A stretch of DNA of 64,000 nucleotides, taken from the NCBI GenBank assembly GCA_903891165.1, contig CAITDR010000566.1, forward strand, positions 21,519 to 85,518. The letters run 5' to 3'. Positions 1-8,834 of the stretch are shown piece by piece; the first letter of the stretch is position 1; each line of letters opens with the position of its first letter. The notes below the pieces were generated by a model. The model did not search any database. It had not been told where the DNA came from and saw only the letters and a program-made list of their open reading frames with translations. The translations under genes and the position numbers were made by a program. The stretch is from an uncultured Pseudomonadota bacterium (GTDB lineage: Bacteria; Myxococcota_A; UBA796; SXON01).

Positions 1-26
1 GAAGCAGGCCTGAAGGAGACGGTGGC

Positions 27-944
27 ATGGTTTCGATCCTCCTGTTTATGAGCTGTCTGGAGCGGGTCACTGGGGAGGATATTCCTCTGGATCCACGTTT
101 TGCTGCAAGTGGTGCTGCCGACGGTGAGGGCGGTGCGCCGACCACCGGCGGGGGGGCAGGAGAGGGGCAGCCCAACGCCACCGAAGGGCAGCCTACGCCG
201 GCTCCTCCGGCGGGTGATGGTAAACCCACGGGTCCCAATCCCATGGGAGAAGCTCCCTACCGGGATGTAAGTGGAGAAAAGTATACCCTTTCCGGAACGG
301 TGATCGCCACCGACCCCTCGCCGGTGCGTATCGACGTCTGCGAGCCCGATGTGGCTGCGCAGGGCGGTATCAAGCGGGTCGGGGCGGTGAACCTGGGATC
401 TGGGCCGGGTCCCTTCAGCTTCGAGGTACCCACCGAGGTGGAGAGCCTGATCCTCCAGGCCTTCCAGGATCCGCAGAAGGATGGCCCCTCCGAGCAGGAT
501 CCCTACGCTGAGCTGAAGCTGCAGCTGAATGGCTCGGCGCCCGCCCCGGTGGAGCTACGCCTCGAAGTGGGCGCTCGAGGCCGGGCTTCCGGCAGTCCTC
601 AGCCCTCTGCAGGGGCCGGGGGGGATGGCCTCAATTTCCCGGAGGGGCCCAAGGTGGCAATTTCCGGCGAGATCCTCGGTGCCACCTCCCCCAACGTGAT
701 CATCGACGTGTTCCGGCTGGATGCCACCAGTGGCGCGGGGCGCACCTATGCGGGGAAAATCCGACCGGTAGATGGGAAATTTTCCGCAGACTTCCCGGTG
801 GACTACGGTGCGATCGAGCTGGAAGCCTACCAGGATTTGACGGGAGACAGTCGCACCGCGGACGATATTGCAGCGCCCTATTCGCAAAATCCGGTTAGCA
901 TCGGCTCGGTTCCGGTACCCGACATCAAAATTCAATTTCCTTGA
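27..944 (+). CDS. Lipoprotein with a duplicated beta-sandwich-like domain
   Basis: A 305-residue predicted lipoprotein of unknown function. The signal is tiny: the lipobox LFMSC puts the lipidated Cys at residue 10. A Gly/Pro/Ala-rich linker (about 25-80) leads to two copies of one domain, about residues 84-181 and 209-305. Both begin with a SG-V/I-xxAT-P-V-IDV pattern and contain a 'LxAxQD' segment (LILQAFQDP, IELEAYQDL), so this is an internal duplication. AAGGAG lies ten bases before the ATG and supports the start. The stop is 7 bases before the next start. I do not recognise the family; repeated carboxypeptidase-regulatory-like or transthyretin-like folds are possible. Confidence 0.85.
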   Translation: MVSILLFMSCLERVTGEDIPLDPRFAASGAADGEGGAPTTGGGAGEGQPNATEGQPTPAPPAGDGKPTGPNPMGEAPYRDVSGEKYTLSGTVIATDPSPVRIDVCEPDVAAQGGIKRVGAVNLGSGPGPFSFEVPTEVESLILQAFQDPQKDGPSEQDPYAELKLQLNGSAPAPVELRLEVGARGRASGSPQPSAGAGGDGLNFPEGPKVAISGEILGATSPNVIIDVFRLDATSGAGRTYAGKIRPVDGKFSADFPVDYGAIELEAYQDLTGDSRTADDIAAPYSQNPVSIGSVPVPDIKIQFP

Positions 945-951
945 GGGTGTG

Positions 952-1305
952 ATGGCCGAAGAGCATGCGATGACCTGGGGCGAGAGCCCGTCTTCCAACG
1001 ACAAGATGCTTTCGACGGTGGCCTGGCTGTTTCCGGGGCCCATCGTGGCCGTCATCATCTACCTGATGTACCAGGATAAGTCGAAGTTCATCAAATACCA
1101 CGCCACCCAGTCCCTGATTCTCTTGGGGATCACCTGGATTTTGGGTGTAGTGATCCTCCCGGTGCTCACGACCATCACCTGCGGCCTGGGCGGAGTTCTC
1201 TACGCACCCCTGGCCTGTGCCTACGCCATCAACATCTATGGCGCCTACCTGTCCTGGACAGGTCAATGGACGGGGCTGCCGGGGATTGCCAACTACGGGC
1301 GCTGA
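952..1305 (+). CDS. DUF4870/Tic20-like small membrane protein
   Basis: A 117-residue integral membrane protein. After a short polar N-terminus (MAEEHAMTWGE) there are three hydrophobic helices: about residues 18-38, 53-72 and 76-98. The segment KFIKYHATQSL between helices 1 and 2 matches the conserved 'F-hxxHAxQ' pattern of DUF4870/Tic20-like proteins. A longer in-frame start at 868 would overlap the upstream gene by 77 bases. The ATG at 952 follows that gene's stop with GAGGG in front, so I use it. It is probably co-transcribed with the upstream lipoprotein gene. Function in bacteria is unknown. Confidence 0.85.
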   Translation: MAEEHAMTWGESPSSNDKMLSTVAWLFPGPIVAVIIYLMYQDKSKFIKYHATQSLILLGITWILGVVILPVLTTITCGLGGVLYAPLACAYAINIYGAYLSWTGQWTGLPGIANYGR

Positions 1306-1388
1306 AGGCTCCTTCCGAATGCTCAGGGAGGGTGCAATTTGAAACGGCGCCGCTTCTGGTGTATACCCAGAAGTCGCGCGGAGGCGCC

Positions 1389-3002
1389 ATGTTGGGCATT
1401 CTTCTCAGCTTTTCTCCGGTAATGGCGTCGACACTGGACGCACGGGGCGATCTTGTCTTCTCGGAATTTATGGCTGACACCAGTGCGGGTGGTCAGGTAC
1501 CCGAGTATTACGGTGAGTGGTTTGAGGTGTACAACAACTCAGGCGCCACTCAGGATCTCGCCGGGGTGTCCTTCCAGGTCAGCACCAACGGCGGCCAGGA
1601 CTGGAACAGTTTTGTAGTCCAGGGTACACTTCTGGTGGGTGCCTACGACTACGTCGTCTTCGGGGTCAGCAAGAACCAGGACAGCGCCGTGGCCAAGTGG
1701 AATGGCAACATTCCGGTGGACTACGAGTATAAGTTCTTCGATGTCAGTGTTCCTACCTACCGTTTTGACCTGTCCGCCCCTCAGAGCTGGGTACAGGTCT
1801 ACAACGAAGACGGCGCGGTGATGCTGGACGAGGTGAAGTGGGATCCCTCCTGGGGTGCCATTGGCGACAATGCCTTGTCGGTGGCGGACAATACACTGTC
1901 GGTGGAATGGGCCAATGACTTTGCGGTCAACTGGTGCCTCTCGGACACGCTGATCCAGCCCTCGGGTCTCAAAGGGACGCCGGGCGTGCAGAATGGCGTC
2001 ACCAATGCCTTCTATTGCGCCGCGAGTCCCGGACTCGATGCCGACGGGGATGGCTGGTCCCCTGCCCAGGGCGACTGCAAAGACGACCACGCGGATGTAT
2101 ATCCGGGCGCTGTCGACGCGGGGACGGGAGACCGCTTCAACACCGACGACGACTGTGATGGCGTGCGCGACGACGGCGAGACCGATGACGACGGGGATGG
2201 CTACTCCGAAGTCGGCGGCGACTGCGACGACGAAGACTCCACCACCTACCCCGGCGTACAGGAGATTGTGGACGGGGAGGACGACGACTGCAACGGTTGC
2301 ATCGACGATATCGACGACGACGGAGATAGCTTTTCCGAGTGTCCCGCCATGGTGGACCTGGACGGCGATGGCATCGCGGATGATCCCTGGTACGACTGCG
2401 ACGATGCCAACGCCAACATCAATCCTCGGGAAGCTGACATCCCGTACAATGCCGTGGACGAAGACTGCAGCGGGTTGACCGGCATTCTCGGTGCTCCCTT
2501 TAACCCTGAGGACCTCTGCGACGTGGACGAAGATGGCTTCGGTTCGGTCACGGCGGTCAATCCCAACTACTGCGAAGATCCGCAAAATGTCACCGACTGC
2601 GACGACATCAACCCCGCCATCCACCCGGGTGTAGTAGAGGATCCCGACGACGGTCTGGACAATGATTGCGACGGAGTCATCGATATTCCCGATAGGGATG
2701 AGGATGGCTACACCGAGGATATGGGAGATTGTATGGACATCTCCCAGGCCGACCTGGAAGGGGTTGACGATGCCGCCGCCATCTACGAGCTGGCCCGGTC
2801 GGTGCATCCCGATGCCGACGAGGTCTGCGGGGATCTGGTGGACAACGACTGCAACGGCTTTGCGGACGACCTGCCCTCCTGCCAAAACCCTGCTGCCTAC
2901 GGCATTTTGAGTGGTGGCGGCCTCTGTGCGGTGGCTCCCGACGCGATGCCCGGTTTGGGACTGCTGGTAGGGCTGCTTTTGATCTCTCGTCGGCGCTCCT
3001 GA
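1389..3002 (+). CDS. Secreted lamin-tail domain / MopE-repeat protein with C-terminal anchor
   Basis: A 537-residue exported protein. A short signal peptide (MLGILLSFSPVMAS) is followed by a lamin-tail domain (about 20-200: VFSEFMAD, EWFEVYNN). Five or six MopE-type calcium-binding repeats follow (about 215-500), each built as DxDGDG...GDCDD...PGA...DGxDNDCDG. The C-terminus has a single Cys, a hydrophobic stretch (GLGLLVGLLLI) and SRRRS, a MYXO-CTERM-like sorting tail. GGAGGCGCC before the ATG supports this start over the in-frame ATG at 1266, which overlaps the previous gene. Probable cell-surface protein; its ligand is unknown. Confidence 0.88.
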   Translation: MLGILLSFSPVMASTLDARGDLVFSEFMADTSAGGQVPEYYGEWFEVYNNSGATQDLAGVSFQVSTNGGQDWNSFVVQGTLLVGAYDYVVFGVSKNQDSAVAKWNGNIPVDYEYKFFDVSVPTYRFDLSAPQSWVQVYNEDGAVMLDEVKWDPSWGAIGDNALSVADNTLSVEWANDFAVNWCLSDTLIQPSGLKGTPGVQNGVTNAFYCAASPGLDADGDGWSPAQGDCKDDHADVYPGAVDAGTGDRFNTDDDCDGVRDDGETDDDGDGYSEVGGDCDDEDSTTYPGVQEIVDGEDDDCNGCIDDIDDDGDSFSECPAMVDLDGDGIADDPWYDCDDANANINPREADIPYNAVDEDCSGLTGILGAPFNPEDLCDVDEDGFGSVTAVNPNYCEDPQNVTDCDDINPAIHPGVVEDPDDGLDNDCDGVIDIPDRDEDGYTEDMGDCMDISQADLEGVDDAAAIYELARSVHPDADEVCGDLVDNDCNGFADDLPSCQNPAAYGILSGGGLCAVAPDAMPGLGLLVGLLLISRRRS

Positions 3003-3014
3003 GGGAAGAAGAAC

Positions 3015-4838
3015 ATGTTGCTGGCGCTGCTCACCCTCTCCACCTCCGCCTTCGCCCAGAATGCCGAGGATCTGACTATCGACTTCGAGCTGTTCCGTCC
3101 GCAAGCGGACAGCTACGGCTACTCGGTCATCCAGGGAGCCACCACCCTCTCCAACCTGCAATTGGGCGCGGGCTTCTGGATCAACTACGAAAATGATCCG
3201 GTTGTACTTCGCGATGCGGCGGGGAACCGCCTATCGGTGGGGGGCGGCGACGCCTCCAAGGACAGCGGCGACGGCTTTGTGGAACATCGGATCACCGCCA
3301 ACATCCAGGCGGGCATGGGCTTCACGCGCTATGCCAGCTTGAGTGTGGATCTTCCGCTGGTGGTCTCTCAGCAGGCCTGGACCACGGATGCGCTGAACGA
3401 TCCGACCGTGGACCCGTTGCTCGGGCCGTCGGCCGGTCTCGGCGACATTCGCTTGATCCCCAAAGTTGCCATCCTGGACCGCGACAAATTCCCCATCGGC
3501 CTTGCCATTGTGGTGCCGGTAGGTCTGCCCACGGGGGGGGCCTCGGGTTTCCTGGGGGAGAAAAACGTCACCCTGGCCCCCACGGTGGCGGTGGAGTGGT
3601 CCAACGCCTCCATCCGTAGCAAAGACTACATGATTCGCGCGGCGGCCAACGTCGGCTATCTGGTGCGCACGAACGAAGCGCGGGTACGCGATACGCGGCT
3701 GGGAAGTTCTGTAATGTACGGATTGGGGGTGGGTGTACACCCCATTACGCCCTTGGAGATCAACCTGGAATTCCACGGGCAGTCCTATGGCGGGCGTGCC
3801 TCGCAGAATCCGGCTGAGCTGTTGCTGGGTGCGAAGATTTTTGCGGGAGAGGTGGTGGTGGTCAACGTCGGTGGTGGGCTCGGCCTGCTCTCCGGCGTCG
3901 GTTCTCCCGACGCACGTGTGTATGCGGGACTACAGTTCATTCCGAATTTCGATCCGGCCATGCGTGACTCTGATGGGGACGACATCACCGATGGCACCGA
4001 CGGCTGTCCCAAGGACCAGGAGGATATGGACGGCTACCAGGATACCGATGGTTGCCCCGAGCTGGACAACGATGCCGACGGTCGCGAGGATGCCGTGGAC
4101 AAGTGCCCCGACGATCCCGAGGACGACGACGGCTACATGGACAACGATGGCTGTCCCGATGCCGACAACGACAAAGATGGCGTAGGCGACGACATGGACC
4201 GCTGTCCGGACGAGGCGGAGATCGTCAACAACTACATGGACGAGGACGGCTGCCCGGACAGCAGCGATACCGACGGCGACGGCTATGCCGACGACGTGGA
4301 TCGCTGTCCCTATGACGCCGAGGATAAGGACAAGTTTGAAGACCAGGATGGCTGCCCCGAGTTGGACAACGACGGCGACGCAATTCCCGACGCCGTGGAT
4401 CAGTGCCCCAACCAGCGTGAGGTCTACAACAACGTCACCGATGAAGATGGCTGTCCCGACGACTCCTCCCGTGTTGTGGTGGAGGCAAGCCAGATTCGCA
4501 TCAACGATGTGATCTTCTTTGATGCGGGCAAGGCGACGATCCAGCAGCGCAGCTACGATCTGCTCAATGAGATCGCGGCGGTGGTGGTGGCGCACCCGGA
4601 GATCAAAAAAATCCGCGTGGAAGGCCATACGGACTCCGATGGCAACGATCTTGCCAACCTCAAGCTCTCGCAGGCGCGTGCCGAGTCGGTACGGGCCTAC
4701 CTGGTCAGCAAGGGGGTCGAGGCCGAGCGCCTGGATCCTGCGGGCTTCGGCGAAGCGCGGCCCATCGCCGACAACAAGAGCAGCGATGGAAAAGCGAAAA
4801 ACCGGCGTGTAGAGTTCGTGATCGTCGAACGTCAGTAG
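3015..4838 (+). CDS. OmpA-family outer membrane protein with thrombospondin type 3 repeats
   Basis: A 607-residue protein built like myxobacterial OmpA proteins. The signal peptide (MLLALLTLSTSAFAQ) precedes a predicted beta-barrel region of about 300 residues. About residues 318-480 are thrombospondin-3 calcium-binding repeats (DxDGDxxxDxxDxCP) with paired cysteines. The C-terminal 115 residues are an OmpA domain with FFDAGKATI, EGHTD, LSQARAESV and NRRVEF, the peptidoglycan-binding signature. It should link the outer membrane to the cell wall. It starts 13 bases after the preceding stop, behind a GGGAAGAAG ribosome site, and probably shares that transcript. Confidence 0.92.
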   Translation: MLLALLTLSTSAFAQNAEDLTIDFELFRPQADSYGYSVIQGATTLSNLQLGAGFWINYENDPVVLRDAAGNRLSVGGGDASKDSGDGFVEHRITANIQAGMGFTRYASLSVDLPLVVSQQAWTTDALNDPTVDPLLGPSAGLGDIRLIPKVAILDRDKFPIGLAIVVPVGLPTGGASGFLGEKNVTLAPTVAVEWSNASIRSKDYMIRAAANVGYLVRTNEARVRDTRLGSSVMYGLGVGVHPITPLEINLEFHGQSYGGRASQNPAELLLGAKIFAGEVVVVNVGGGLGLLSGVGSPDARVYAGLQFIPNFDPAMRDSDGDDITDGTDGCPKDQEDMDGYQDTDGCPELDNDADGREDAVDKCPDDPEDDDGYMDNDGCPDADNDKDGVGDDMDRCPDEAEIVNNYMDEDGCPDSSDTDGDGYADDVDRCPYDAEDKDKFEDQDGCPELDNDGDAIPDAVDQCPNQREVYNNVTDEDGCPDDSSRVVVEASQIRINDVIFFDAGKATIQQRSYDLLNEIAAVVVAHPEIKKIRVEGHTDSDGNDLANLKLSQARAESVRAYLVSKGVEAERLDPAGFGEARPIADNKSSDGKAKNRRVEFVIVERQ

Positions 4839-4899
4839 TTTTGCAAGGGGATGTCCGCGCCAGCGGCCCGCCAAAGGCGCGGATCGCCCCCTTCTGGGA

Positions 4900-4905
4900 T
4901 AGACT
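4900..4905 (+). promoter_or_regulatory. -10-like TAGACT giving a leaderless start
   Basis: TAGACT ends six bases before the ATG at 4912, so transcription from the usual +7 position would begin at the A of the start codon. No ribosome-binding sequence lies between. It shares this exact spacing with seven other genes in the window. No clear -35 element is visible. Confidence 0.5.
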
Positions 4906-4911
4906 GCGATT

Positions 4912-7029
4912 ATGCTGGGAATGATCAGTCTGGTTCTGGGCGGGGGCACTGCTTTTCTGGGCGATACCCCCCTCTACGCCGGGGAAAAGAACGCGATCCA
5001 CCTGTACTATGTGGTCGGCCCCGAGGGCATGGCCGTCGGGGATCAGATCCGCATTCTTGATCCGGTCTTCCACGGGGTCCGCTGGAATCGCTGGGGGAAC
5101 CTTCTGCTGGATCCGACAGCCTGTACGCCGGCAAAGGAACAGGATTTCTCCGATCCCGAGGCGTCGCGCGGGCTGATTTCCGTCGCCACCGACGGCAGCG
5201 CTCAGCTCCTTCTGGGCCGCACGGTCTCGGTCGACGGCGGTAGCTCGCTGGTAAATGCCTACACCCTGGTGGAGCTGGTCGATGGTCAGCTGCAGCCGGG
5301 GGAGGTGATCGAGGTGATCCTGGGGGACAACCGCGAGAATTCTGACTGCGGCCAGCAGCTTCCCGGCCACGCCTGGCGTCAGGTCAGCCTTGTGGTGGAT
5401 GAGCAGCTGGGGGGCGGGGGATGGCTTCCGCTGGCGGAAAGCCCCACTTTTGACATCCTCCCGCTGCCGGAGCTGGTGCGGCTCTCTGTCTATGTGCCCT
5501 CACAGGTGCAGGTGGGGCAGCCGTTTACGGTGAAAGTGTCACCCATGGATCGGCGTGGGAACCCGCTGCGCACCTGGACGGGGCGGGTGGAGCTGAGCGC
5601 GGACTATGGGGGAGGTAGTTGGACCTTTGGACCGGATGATCAGGGTTTTCACGACTTTTCTGTCCGTATTGACAGCCCCGGTGTCCACCGCATCTCTCTG
5701 AGTGCGGATTCCCTCTCTGGTCGCTCCAACCCAGTGGAAGTAGTGGAGGAACTTCCTCCTCTTCGGACATTTTGGGGAGACCTTCATGTACACCAGGGTC
5801 ACGACTATTTGGAGGATGGGGAGTCTATCGACGAGAACATCTTCTATGCCCGCGACATCGTAGGTCTGGATTTTGTTACTGAGGCGATGAAGGCCGATCC
5901 GGACTGCCTGGAAAGTGTGGCCCTCTGGGAGCACCTGAAAGAGCAATGTCGTACCCAGAGTGTGGACGACCAATTTATCTATTTTCAAGGTTTTGAGTGG
6001 ATGGGAACCCACTTCGATAACCAGACGGGCCACCACAATTTTTATGTGGACAGCTGTGAAGTGGACCGCCCCGCCTACGCCAGCGATGAGACGACGGGGG
6101 GCATCGACGACTTCGGCACCGGTGGGGGGCCCTATGAGTGGGCAGAGACGATGGCCCAGCAGGGTTTTCGCACGGTGATCGTGCCGCATGCCACCCGCTA
6201 CACCACCTTTGCCTGGACCGGCGACTCCATCAACAACACCTATCGCCGCGCCGCCGAAGTGTACTCGGGCTGGGGGATCTCCATCGAGCCCTTCGGCCAG
6301 CGCGGCAGCGTGGTGGACGGCCTGAATTCGGGAAATCGGATGGGCTTTCTTGCTGCATCCGACAGCCACAATGGCTGGGCCACCAACCCGGTAGCGGAAT
6401 ACGACAATACGCCGGGTGTAGCTGCATTTCTGGCCCCCCGCCTGGGCCGAAGTGAGCTGATGGACGCCCTGCAGGCGCGACGCAGCTACGCCACGACGGG
6501 CGCACGGATCTTGATGCACGCCACCATCCAGGATGGAGGCGAGGAAGTTTTGATGGGCAGTCAGTACATGGCGCAGGCACCGACCTTATTCTGGGAGGCC
6601 CACGGGACCGACGTGATCGGGTTGGTGCGGGTGGTAGCCTTGCCCATCGAGGAGGATGCCGAGGCGGTGGAGGTCTGCCGGGTCAATCCGGGCACGGAAG
6701 ATGCAAGTGGAAGCTGCGAAATCCCTTGGGATGGCACGCAGGAAACGGCGGTATGGGTGCAGCTGACCCAGGAAGACGGCCAGCAGGCCTGGGCCTCGCC
6801 CTGGTGGCTGTCGGTGGACTGCAAAGGGGAGGGGGTCACCGATCCCCTGGGCCGCTGTGCGCCCGTGGACTCGGCGCCGGAGAGCGGAGCTGTTGATTCA
6901 ACCCCCAAGGATAGCAAACCAGAAGCTCCTGATCCCCGCTGTGGCTGCGGAGAGGGTTCGGCGTTGTTGCTGGTTGCCCTGGGGTGGGGATGGAGGAAGA
7001 GAAGGAAAGTAGCGGATAAGTCAGCGTGA
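4912..7029 (+). CDS. DUF3604 (PHP-like) surface protein with MYXO-CTERM-like tail
   Basis: A 705-residue protein with a short hydrophobic N-terminus. About residues 1-285 look like beta-rich adhesion-type domains. A DUF3604 domain follows, with the metal-binding motifs GDLHVH (near residue 288), PHAT and SDSHNG, as in the PHP hydrolase fold. The C-terminus has an acidic spacer, then CGCGEGSALLL, a hydrophobic helix and WRKRRK: a MYXO-CTERM-like sorting signal. DUF3604 activity is not well defined; a metal-dependent hydrolase is likely. The start is fixed by the -10-like box six bases upstream. The stop codon TGA lies inside an inverted repeat (7025-7046). Confidence 0.88.
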   Translation: MLGMISLVLGGGTAFLGDTPLYAGEKNAIHLYYVVGPEGMAVGDQIRILDPVFHGVRWNRWGNLLLDPTACTPAKEQDFSDPEASRGLISVATDGSAQLLLGRTVSVDGGSSLVNAYTLVELVDGQLQPGEVIEVILGDNRENSDCGQQLPGHAWRQVSLVVDEQLGGGGWLPLAESPTFDILPLPELVRLSVYVPSQVQVGQPFTVKVSPMDRRGNPLRTWTGRVELSADYGGGSWTFGPDDQGFHDFSVRIDSPGVHRISLSADSLSGRSNPVEVVEELPPLRTFWGDLHVHQGHDYLEDGESIDENIFYARDIVGLDFVTEAMKADPDCLESVALWEHLKEQCRTQSVDDQFIYFQGFEWMGTHFDNQTGHHNFYVDSCEVDRPAYASDETTGGIDDFGTGGGPYEWAETMAQQGFRTVIVPHATRYTTFAWTGDSINNTYRRAAEVYSGWGISIEPFGQRGSVVDGLNSGNRMGFLAASDSHNGWATNPVAEYDNTPGVAAFLAPRLGRSELMDALQARRSYATTGARILMHATIQDGGEEVLMGSQYMAQAPTLFWEAHGTDVIGLVRVVALPIEEDAEAVEVCRVNPGTEDASGSCEIPWDGTQETAVWVQLTQEDGQQAWASPWWLSVDCKGEGVTDPLGRCAPVDSAPESGAVDSTPKDSKPEAPDPRCGCGEGSALLLVALGWGWRKRRKVADKSA

Positions 7030-7046
7030 CTCATTCCAGAGTCACG
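7025..7046. repeat. Convergent-junction inverted repeat, copy 1
   Basis: CGTGACTC (7025-7032), loop ATTCCA, GAGTCACG (7039-7046): a perfect 8-bp stem with a 6-base loop. It lies between two convergent genes, and the stop TGA of the upstream gene (7027-7029) is part of the left arm. No T-run follows on either strand, so it is not a classical intrinsic terminator. The same arms with different 6-base loops recur at 27218-27239 and 57956-57977. Confidence 0.7.
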
Positions 7047-7053
7047 TCGTAAG

Positions 7054-8574
7054 CTATCGAAACACGGTAACCCGGTAGGCGCCGCTCACCGCCCCTTCTT
7101 TCAAAAAGGGTGCTTCGGCTACCGCAAGGCGCAGGCCCTCCGGGGCATAGGCAGGCCGGAAGAAGGCCGGACCTTCCGTGGGGCAGAGAGCGCGGATAGT
7201 TCCGCTTTCACGCTCCAGAACCACGGCACCGTACAGATCGGTGCGGGTGTCGGTGGAGCGGGCGCCCGCCGCGGCCAGCAGCTCCCGCCCGTCGGGGGAG
7301 GGGAGCAGGCCGACCAGGGCGTGGTCCAGCTGGCGGCTCCAGAGCTTTTTGCCGTCCCGGTCGTAGGCGTGGACGCTGTTCTGGGCCGGGTGTGCCGCGG
7401 GGGGGCGGGCCATGGGGTCGCTGCTGCCGAAGGGGATGGTGGTCTCTGTGGTGAGGAGATAGCTGTTGTCCTGGTACAAGGTTGCAAAACCTACACCAGC
7501 GGCGATGGGTACTCCTTTACTTAGCTGCGGTACACCCGGACTGAGCACCGCCACATCCTGCCCGTCGCGGTCCAGCAGAAAAGCCCGACCGTCCCCGAGC
7601 CCGGCCACCAGCCGATCCTGGCCCAGCCCCAGGCCCTCCCAGATGAAGACGCTCTGGAAATAGGGCTTCAAGACGTCAAAACGACGACCCCAGCGCATGC
7701 CCAGCGGATCCAGAGAGAACAGTGCGATGCCCCCAATGGGCAGCCCGGCGGGGTCCGGTCCGTCGGCAGAGCGGGAAATGGAGACCAGCAATTGAGAGCC
7801 AGAGACCACGGGATGGAGCATCACCGCATCGGCAGGGCCGGAAGGTGGCCAGGCTTCCAGAAGCTCACCGTCGGCGCGCAGGTGGTAGAGGCGGGACCGG
7901 TTCTGGCGGCCCTTGCCCGCGGGCGTCCATCCGTGGGCACCGACCACCAACAGGCTTTGATCCTCCAAAAGCTGGAGGCTGTAGACACCGGGCAGGTTGT
8001 AGACGCCGTAGGCATCCTCCGGCGGAGGCATGGGGCTGCTCTCCAGATCCTCGGCCAACCGCCGGCTCCATTTTTGTTCGAGGCTGGTCGAATCCAAGGC
8101 GACGACCATCGCATCTGGAGACTGCTCGCCGTAGTAGAGCGTCTGGCCATCCGCACTCCACAAGAGCTGCTTCACCATGCCCTCGGACAGCTTCTTCTCC
8201 ACCAGGGGCTTTCCGTTCCAACCATCCACAATCCGCAGCAGACCTCCAAAACTACCAATGGCGAGGCGCTGCCCGTCGGGCGAAAAGGCCAGGGCGGCGT
8301 CGGGAGCGGGGGCGCCCAGCGACACCAGGCGACTCTGGTCCTCCAGGGTGACCTGGAAAATCGGCCGACAATCTGCCATTAGCGGCGTGGGCAGGCCTTT
8401 GAGCGCGGGGATCTGCTCCCAGGGGCCTTCGGCCAAAACCCGACCATCTGCAAGGATCTTCCCCGGATTCCCGGCGGGGAGTAGGGCACCGTCGCGCAAG
8501 AAGATGGGATCGGCCGCAGGCGGAGGGGGGAGGGGAGCATCCTCCGTACATGCCCAGAGCAACAACAGCATCAT
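7054..8574 (-). CDS. Beta-propeller (WD40/YVTN-like) lipoprotein of the B12-riboswitch operon
   Basis: A 506-residue predicted lipoprotein. The signal MMLLLLWAC places the lipidated Cys at residue 9. A Pro-rich linker precedes repeated beta-propeller blades (AFSPDGQRLAIGS, LLWSADGQTLYYG, LLPSPDGRELLAA, YAPEGLRLAVA). I chose the ATG at 8574: it overlaps the previous stop as ATGA and has GGGAG six bases upstream. An in-frame ATG at 8586 is the rival. It is the last gene of the four-gene unit led by the TonB-dependent receptor, so a role in vitamin B12 capture at the cell surface is plausible by context only. Confidence 0.82.
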   Translation of the reverse strand: MMLLLLWACTEDAPLPPPPAADPIFLRDGALLPAGNPGKILADGRVLAEGPWEQIPALKGLPTPLMADCRPIFQVTLEDQSRLVSLGAPAPDAALAFSPDGQRLAIGSFGGLLRIVDGWNGKPLVEKKLSEGMVKQLLWSADGQTLYYGEQSPDAMVVALDSTSLEQKWSRRLAEDLESSPMPPPEDAYGVYNLPGVYSLQLLEDQSLLVVGAHGWTPAGKGRQNRSRLYHLRADGELLEAWPPSGPADAVMLHPVVSGSQLLVSISRSADGPDPAGLPIGGIALFSLDPLGMRWGRRFDVLKPYFQSVFIWEGLGLGQDRLVAGLGDGRAFLLDRDGQDVAVLSPGVPQLSKGVPIAAGVGFATLYQDNSYLLTTETTIPFGSSDPMARPPAAHPAQNSVHAYDRDGKKLWSRQLDHALVGLLPSPDGRELLAAAGARSTDTRTDLYGAVVLERESGTIRALCPTEGPAFFRPAYAPEGLRLAVAEAPFLKEGAVSGAYRVTVFR

Positions 8575-8834
8575 GGAAGCTCCCATAGCAGAAAAATATC
8601 GTCGCAAGGCAGATTGTCCAGGCGCCCGAGTCTGCAGGCCGAGGTCTGGTCCAGACGCGCCAGCTCCCAGCTCCAGGTGGCGCAGGCATTTTTGAAGTCT
8701 GCCCGGTTGGTGTAGCCCATCGATGCGCTCCATTCCGGACCTTCGGAGCCTACACAGGCGGCGAAAAAATCTTCGGCCGCCGTGCAGTAGTCGGCACAGG
8801 GGTCCGGTGCACATGCCAGAAAAATCAACGCCAT
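8571..8834 (-). CDS. Small six-cysteine lipoprotein of the B12-riboswitch operon
   Basis: An 87-residue predicted lipoprotein with a minimal signal (MALIFLAC, lipidated Cys at residue 8). The mature part carries six further cysteines (13, 17, 27, 51, 67, 77), enough for three disulfides, and is rich in Trp and other aromatics (FF, WSWEL, FLLWEL). It overlaps the upstream gene by 10 bases and the downstream gene by 4 (ATGA), so all are translated from one mRNA. I recognise no family. The context suggests an accessory surface subunit for the receptor or the propeller lipoproteins. Longer in-frame starts would run deep into the upstream gene. Confidence 0.72.
   Translation of the reverse strand: MALIFLACAPDPCADYCTAAEDFFAACVGSEGPEWSASMGYTNRADFKNACATWSWELARLDQTSACRLGRLDNLPCDDIFLLWELP

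Noticed and set aside
1539-3161. 540-residue open frame on the minus strand
   Set aside because: Antisense shadow of the MopE-repeat gene; Val/Ile/His-rich low complexity mirrors GAC/GAT codons and it has no domain or ribosome site.
3930-4949. 339-residue minus-strand frame
   Set aside because: Mirror of the Asp-rich thrombospondin repeats of the OmpA gene.
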